From CBDIHH01 sp965279095 (GTDB taxonomy: Bacteria; Pseudomonadota; Alphaproteobacteria; Caulobacterales; Caulobacteraceae): 64,000 bases of DNA. The stretch is taken from contig CBDIHH010000005.1 of the NCBI GenBank assembly GCA_965279095.1, positions 434,001 through 498,000 on the forward strand, in the 5' to 3' direction. The translations under genes were made by a program, and so were the position numbers. The notes beneath the pieces are model-generated. The model did no database searches, was not told the DNA's origin, and saw only the letters and a program-made list of their open reading frames with translations. Below are positions 59,710 through 64,000 of the stretch, one piece after another (position 1 is the stretch's first letter; each line of letters opens with the position of its first letter).

Positions 59710-60800
59710 ACGGAGGCCTCCAGATAGACGTCGGTGTAGAGCTCGGAAGGATCGGGCTCGGGACTGGTGCGGGCGTGGTCGGCGGCGTCGAGCACGATCT
59801 GGCGCACGTCGGCGTCGATGGCCTTGAGGGCGGCCTCGTCGGCGGCGCCCTGGGCCAGCAGCAGGTCGCGCAGGTGCTCGATCGGGTCGCGGGTCTTGCG
59901 CACCTCGTCCAGTTCGCCCGTGGGCCGGTATTTGGCCGGATCGGACATGGAGTGGCCGCGGTAGCGATAGGTCTTCATCTCGAGGATGTAGGGGCCCTTG
60001 CCGCTGCGGGCGTGATCGGCGGCCTTGGCGCCGGCGGCACGGACAGCCATCACGTCCATGCCGTCGACCTCTTCGCCGGGGATGTTGAAGGACACGCCGC
60101 GTTTGTAGAGCCGGGTCTCGGATGACGAGCGCTCGACGCTGGTGCCCATGGCGTACTGGTTGTTCTCGATCACATAGACGACCGGGAGGCTCCACAGCTC
60201 GGCCATGTTGAAGCTCTCATAGACCTGGCCCTGGTTGGCCGCGCCGTCGCCGAAATAGGTGAAGGAGACCGCGCCATTCTCCCGATATTTGTCGCTGAAG
60301 GCGAGGCCGGTGCCCAGCGGCACCTGGGCGCCGACGATGCCGTGGCCGCCGTAGAAGCCCTCATCCACCGAGAACATGTGCATCGAGCCGCCCTTGCCCT
60401 TGGACACGCCGCCGGCGCGGCCCGTGAGCTCGGCCATGATCTCGCGCGGGTCCATCCCCGCGGCCAGCATATGGGCGTGGTCGCGATAGCCGGTGATGAT
60501 CTGGTCGCCGGGGCGCTTGACCGCCTGCATGCCCACCGCCACGGCCTCCTGGCCGATGTAGAGGTGGCAGAAGCCGCCGATCAGACCCATGCCGTACAGC
60601 TGGCCGGCCCGCTCCTCGAAGCGCCGGATCAGCAGCATCTGGCGATAGAATTCCAGCAGCATGGCCTTGTCGCCGCCGCTGGGGGGCGAGGCCTTGGTCG
60701 CGCTCGCGCCCTTGGGAGCCGCCTTGGTCCGGGCGGCAGACTTGGTCGTCGGATCCGGTCCCGCCTTCTCGGCCGTCACGGTCTTGCGCGTACGCGCCAT
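59706..60800 (-). CDS. pdhA: Pyruvate dehydrogenase E1 alpha
   Basis: 364 residues. A Lys/Ala-rich N-terminal ~40 residues, then YRQMLLIRRFEERAGQLYGMG, GGFCHLYIGQEAV, the thiamine-diphosphate motif GDGAANQGQVYESFN, and phosphorylation-loop-like YRYRGHSMSDP. With PdhB it decarboxylates pyruvate and acetylates lipoyl groups. First gene of the pdh operon, 33 nt after ftsB. Confidence 0.95.
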   Translation of the reverse strand: MARTRKTVTAEKAGPDPTTKSAARTKAAPKGASATKASPPSGGDKAMLLEFYRQMLLIRRFEERAGQLYGMGLIGGFCHLYIGQEAVAVGMQAVKRPGDQIITGYRDHAHMLAAGMDPREIMAELTGRAGGVSKGKGGSMHMFSVDEGFYGGHGIVGAQVPLGTGLAFSDKYRENGAVSFTYFGDGAANQGQVYESFNMAELWSLPVVYVIENNQYAMGTSVERSSSETRLYKRGVSFNIPGEEVDGMDVMAVRAAGAKAADHARSGKGPYILEMKTYRYRGHSMSDPAKYRPTGELDEVRKTRDPIEHLRDLLLAQGAADEAALKAIDADVRQIVLDAADHARTSPEPDPSELYTDVYLEASV

Positions 60801-60833
60801 GCACCTCTCCTCACCAGCCCGCTTGCACTTTAC

Positions 60834-61130
60834 TCAGGGTCTAGTGCGGATGACATAGTCCCGTGGATCGGCGAAGCCTAGGAGGGAACGGGCCCGTTCC
60901 TCCAAAAGATCGGCCGAAAGGCTGCCGTCCCGCAGCAGACGGGCGCGCGCTTCCAGGTCGCGGCGCTCGGCCTGAAGGCGCGCCAGCTGCGCCGTCTTTA
61001 CCGCCAGGGTCTCGTTGCGCTGCGACCAGGTCAGCAGGCCGCGGTCGCCGGTCATGGCGTGGAAGGCGAAATAGAAGATCAGGAACGCCAGCCCGGCCGT
61101 CGGCAGGTAGGAGCGAAGTCGCGCAAGCAT
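60834..61130 (-). CDS. ftsB: Septum formation initiator FtsB/DivIC
   Basis: 98 residues. One N-terminal transmembrane helix (SYLPTAGLAFLIFYFAFHAM) followed by a periplasmic coiled coil rich in Leu/Glu/Arg (LAVKTAQLARLQAERRDLEARARLL). FtsB joins FtsL and FtsQ in the divisome. ATG at 61128-61130 follows GGAGG at 10 nt. Its place between eno and pdhA is conserved in alphaproteobacteria; here a truncated globin gene has come between eno and ftsB. Confidence 0.9.
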   Translation of the reverse strand: MLARLRSYLPTAGLAFLIFYFAFHAMTGDRGLLTWSQRNETLAVKTAQLARLQAERRDLEARARLLRDGSLSADLLEERARSLLGFADPRDYVIRTRP

Positions 61131-61219
61131 CAAGACAGCAACCTCCCCCCGACATGGGGCCCGGCCGCCAGGGCCGACTCGCACAGCCTGACAAGACAGG
61201 GTTAACGGGAGGTTTTTGC

Positions 61220-61591
61220 TCAGAGAATCGGCTTGAAGAACAGCCCTAGCTTGAGACTTTCGGCGATTCTCTGCGCCCGCCCCTTCAGGGCGTCCGCCGC
61301 GGAGGGCGCGAACAGGTCGTCGGCCGTCTCGCCCCATAGGGCCAGCCAGCGATCGAACATGGCCGGTTCAAGGGGATGTTTGCGATGCGGGGCCAGGGCA
61401 TTGCCCTGGTAGCGCCGCGCGCCCAGCATCACCGCGCACCAGAAATCCGTGATGGTCGCCAGGTGGGGCTCGAAATCGTCGATGGCCGTGTGGAAGACGG
61501 GCCCGAGCACCGGATCGACCAGCGCCCGCCCATAGAACGCGCGCACCATCCGCTCGACGCCGGCCTCGGTGATCTCCGGTTGGCGGATCAT
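61220..61591 (-). CDS. Group III truncated hemoglobin
   Basis: 123 residues, 2-on-2 globin. FYGRALVDPVLGPVFHTA, WCAVMLGARRYQGNALAPHRKHPLEPAMFDRWLALW is the E/F region with proximal His (His69 or His72), and Tyr20 could be the distal B10 tyrosine. Group III globins may handle O2, NO or redox partners; the role is not settled. 89 nt upstream of ftsB; its start is 9 nt from a palindromic repeat doublet that separates it from eno. Confidence 0.9.
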   Translation of the reverse strand: MIRQPEITEAGVERMVRAFYGRALVDPVLGPVFHTAIDDFEPHLATITDFWCAVMLGARRYQGNALAPHRKHPLEPAMFDRWLALWGETADDLFAPSAADALKGRAQRIAESLKLGLFFKPIL

Positions 61592-61600
61592 GGGGCGGGA

Positions 61601-61644
61601 TGCGTCCTTCGACTCGCCCGCCTTGCGGGCGGCTCTGGATGACG
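61601..61644 (+). repeat. REP-like repeat between eno and the globin gene, first arm
   Basis: 44 bp from TGCGTCCTTCGACTCGCC to GGATGACG with stem GCCCGCC/GGCGGGC-like pairing. Inverted doublet partner of 61668-61712, spacer 23 bp. Lies in the globin gene's upstream region. Confidence 0.85.
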
Positions 61645-61667
61645 TCCGTAGGCGATGGCTCCAGCCC

Positions 61668-61712
61668 TCGTCATCCTGAGCCGCCGCCGCAGGCGGCGAG
61701 TCGAAGGACGCA
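61668..61712 (-). repeat. REP-like repeat between eno and the globin gene, second arm
   Basis: 45 bp, plus strand TCGTCATCCTGAGCCGCC through GAGTCGAAGGACGCA. Inverted copy of 61601-61644; ends 14 nt before the eno stop codon. Could work as a transcript-end stabiliser downstream of eno. Confidence 0.85.
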
Positions 61713-61726
61713 ACACCCCTGCCCCG

Positions 61727-63010
<1,284 letters not shown>

Positions 63011-63040
63011 GCGGGGGTCCTTCCGGCCGCTCGGTCATAG

Positions 63041-63070
63041 AAAAGGCGCGCGAGCCTTAGCCCACGCGCC
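63041..63070 (-). terminator. Intrinsic terminator between rpmF and eno
   Basis: On the minus strand a stem GGCGCG/CGCGCC with a 14-nt loop is followed directly by TTTT. It would end the rpmF transcript before eno. Confidence 0.6.
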
Positions 63071-63090
63071 TGTGTATTTCCACCCGGCCC

Positions 63091-63132
63091 TCGTCCTTCG
63101 AGGCTCGCTTTGCGAGCACCTCAGGATGAGGA
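63091..63132 (+). repeat. REP-like palindromic repeat, single copy downstream of rpmF
   Basis: 42 bp from TCGTCCTTCGAGGCTCGC to CTCAGGATGAGGA with stem CTCGC/GCGAG. Same family as the doublets at 37 kb, 59 kb and 61 kb, but without an inverted partner nearby. Confidence 0.8.
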
Positions 63133-63147
63133 CCTGATCGGCAGATC

Positions 63148-63330
63148 CTAGTCTTCCGAGACGTTGAGGACCTGGCGGCCCTTGTACATGCCGGTCTTCA
63201 GGTCGACGTGGTGGGGGCGGCGCAGCTCGCCCGTGTCCTTGTCCTCGACATAGGAGTTGGACGGCAGGGCATGGTGCGACCGGCGCATGTTGCGCCGCGA
63301 GGGCGATACTTTTCTCTTGGGAACGGCCAT
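63148..63330 (-). CDS. rpmF: 50S ribosomal protein L32
   Basis: 60 residues, MAVPKRKVSPSRRNMRRSHHAL at the start, basic throughout. No cysteines, so it is the zinc-free form of L32. ATG 63330; the 79-bp gap to the TesB-like gene contains nothing else recognisable. Confidence 0.96.
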   Translation of the reverse strand: MAVPKRKVSPSRRNMRRSHHALPSNSYVEDKDTGELRRPHHVDLKTGMYKGRQVLNVSED

Positions 63331-63409
63331 CGGGATCTCGCAGGCGTCAAAACTTGGGGTCGGCGGCCAGGCGGCCGCGACGGGAGGCGGGTGTATGCCG
63401 CAAATGCCC

Positions 63410-64000
63410 CTAAGGTTCAAGACCCGCCGGCTTGGGGCGCGCATAGGGGCGGAATAGGGCCTCCTGCGCCGCCGAGGCCACCAGGGCGCCGTCGCGGGCG
63501 AACAGCTGCCCGCGAATCAGTCCCCGCCCGCCCTGGGCCGAGGGACTGTCCATGTCGTAGAGCAGCCAGTCGTCCGGTTGGGCGGGGCGGTGGAACCACA
63601 TGGCGTGGTCCAGGCTGGCGATACGATTGCGGGTGAGCACCTCGGCGTAGGAGCGCCCGACGATGGCTCCGCCGGCCAGCCAGTAGTCTGACAGATAGGC
63701 CAGGCCGCAGAGGCGCACGAGCGGGTCATCCCCCACCCGGGGGCGCAGCCTGACCCAGCAGCGCCGCCCCGACGATTCGCGGGCGTCGATCCAGCGGGCG
63801 CCCTCCACCGGCCGCACCTCGATATTGCGGAACGAGCGCAGGTGGGCGGCGAAGGCCATGCCGACGGGATCGGTCCAGGTGCGGGCGATGTCGTCCAGGT
63901 TCAGCAGGTCCTCCGGCGCCGGCAGACCGGCCTCCAGCGGCGTCTGGTGCTCCAGCATCGCCTCCTCGTGGCGGTGGAAGGAGCACTCCAGGTGGAAGAT
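63410..64000 (-). CDS. tesB: Acyl-CoA thioesterase II, TesB-like (N-terminus outside window)
   Basis: The visible 196 C-terminal residues include the second hotdog domain. LCGLAYLSDYWLAGGA and RIASLDHAMWFHRP (with the catalytic Asp) and DDWLLYDMDSPSAQGGRGLIRGQLF are typical of TesB. It hydrolyses medium/long-chain acyl-CoA. It runs off the right edge; the first visible residues (FHLECSFHRHEE) lie in the interdomain region, so about 90 residues are missing. Confidence 0.9.
   Translation of the reverse strand: MFHLECSFHRHEEAMLEHQTPLEAGLPAPEDLLNLDDIARTWTDPVGMAFAAHLRSFRNIEVRPVEGARWIDARESSGRRCWVRLRPRVGDDPLVRLCGLAYLSDYWLAGGAIVGRSYAEVLTRNRIASLDHAMWFHRPAQPDDWLLYDMDSPSAQGGRGLIRGQLFARDGALVASAAQEALFRPYARPKPAGLEP

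Noticed and set aside
61202..61216. CtrA-box-like TTAA-N7-TTTT upstream of ftsB
   Set aside because: Second half-site is wrong (TTTT instead of TTAA) and a single degenerate site is expected by chance.

Overview
The window is dense, high-GC alphaproteobacterial chromosome, almost certainly from a member of the Caulobacterales (Caulobacter/Phenylobacterium type). The best evidence is a PopA cell-cycle effector with Asp55 and an I-site arginine at residue 357, plus the dusB-ntrBC-ntrYX-dat-hfq-hflX-mazG block, the eno-ftsB-pdhABC-lpd block, and recG/sdhE/mfd. All genes are chromosomal housekeeping or accessory types. I see no prophage, CRISPR array, rRNA operon or plasmid machinery, and no intergenic gap above 300 bp.

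Layout. 1-5.4 kb: a cut-off serine hydrolase, a complex I NDUFS4-like subunit, tRNA-Arg(UCU), a BaiN/HI0933 flavoprotein, a PLP trans-sulfuration enzyme and an orphan amino-acid-binding lipoprotein. 5.4-13.1 kb: sulfur metabolism (sseA, cysK) beside LPS inner-core genes (kdsA, hldE, hldD) and small secreted proteins. 13.2-20.6 kb: a CorC-like membrane protein, DUF5522, and the divergent recG / sdhE-mfd repair cluster. 20.6-24 kb: MipA/OmpV, popA, a TusA-like protein. 23.2-27.1 kb: NHEJ genes ku and ligD, separated by a small GIY-YIG nuclease gene that is bracketed by inverted copies of a palindromic repeat. 27.2-31.8 kb: tmk-holB-tatD-MBL-Hsp70 operon. 31.9-37.1 kb: an ArsR/SRPBCC pair with two matching operators, pstS with a Pho box, a LigC-type ligase, a GPH transporter, mazG. 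37.3-47 kb: hflX, hfq, dat, and the NtrYX and NtrBC systems with dusB. 47.1-52.5 kb: ispDF, a fused MFS/spermidine-synthase-like protein, cinA, a COQ10-like protein and lipA. 52.6-64 kb: a lipoprotein hydrolase, an acyl-activating enzyme, the pyruvate dehydrogenase operon (pdhA-pdhB-GFA-pdhC, lpd), ftsB, a truncated globin, eno, rpmF and a cut-off TesB thioesterase.

Genes that work together: lipA makes the lipoyl groups carried by PdhB and PdhC, which Lpd re-oxidises, with enolase upstream in glycolysis. Ku, LigD and LigC form an end-joining set. KdsA, HldE and HldD make Kdo and heptose for LPS. NtrB/C and NtrY/X handle nitrogen sensing. 4-nt stop/start overlaps are frequent and indicate tight translational coupling.

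Most unusual signals: (1) a lower-GC GIY-YIG nuclease gene inserted between ku and ligD, flanked by near-identical 48-bp inverted repeats, one of which encodes the end of the protein, with an SOS-like site upstream; the same repeat family occurs elsewhere in the window as inverted doublets; (2) one such doublet lies inside the pdhB coding sequence, in frame, as an interdomain linker; (3) NtrX and NtrC both lack GAFTGA, and NtrX also has Pro for the Walker B Asp; (4) a GFA-type zinc protein is embedded between pdhB and pdhC; (5) mfd, and perhaps the BaiN-like gene, appear to start at CTG.
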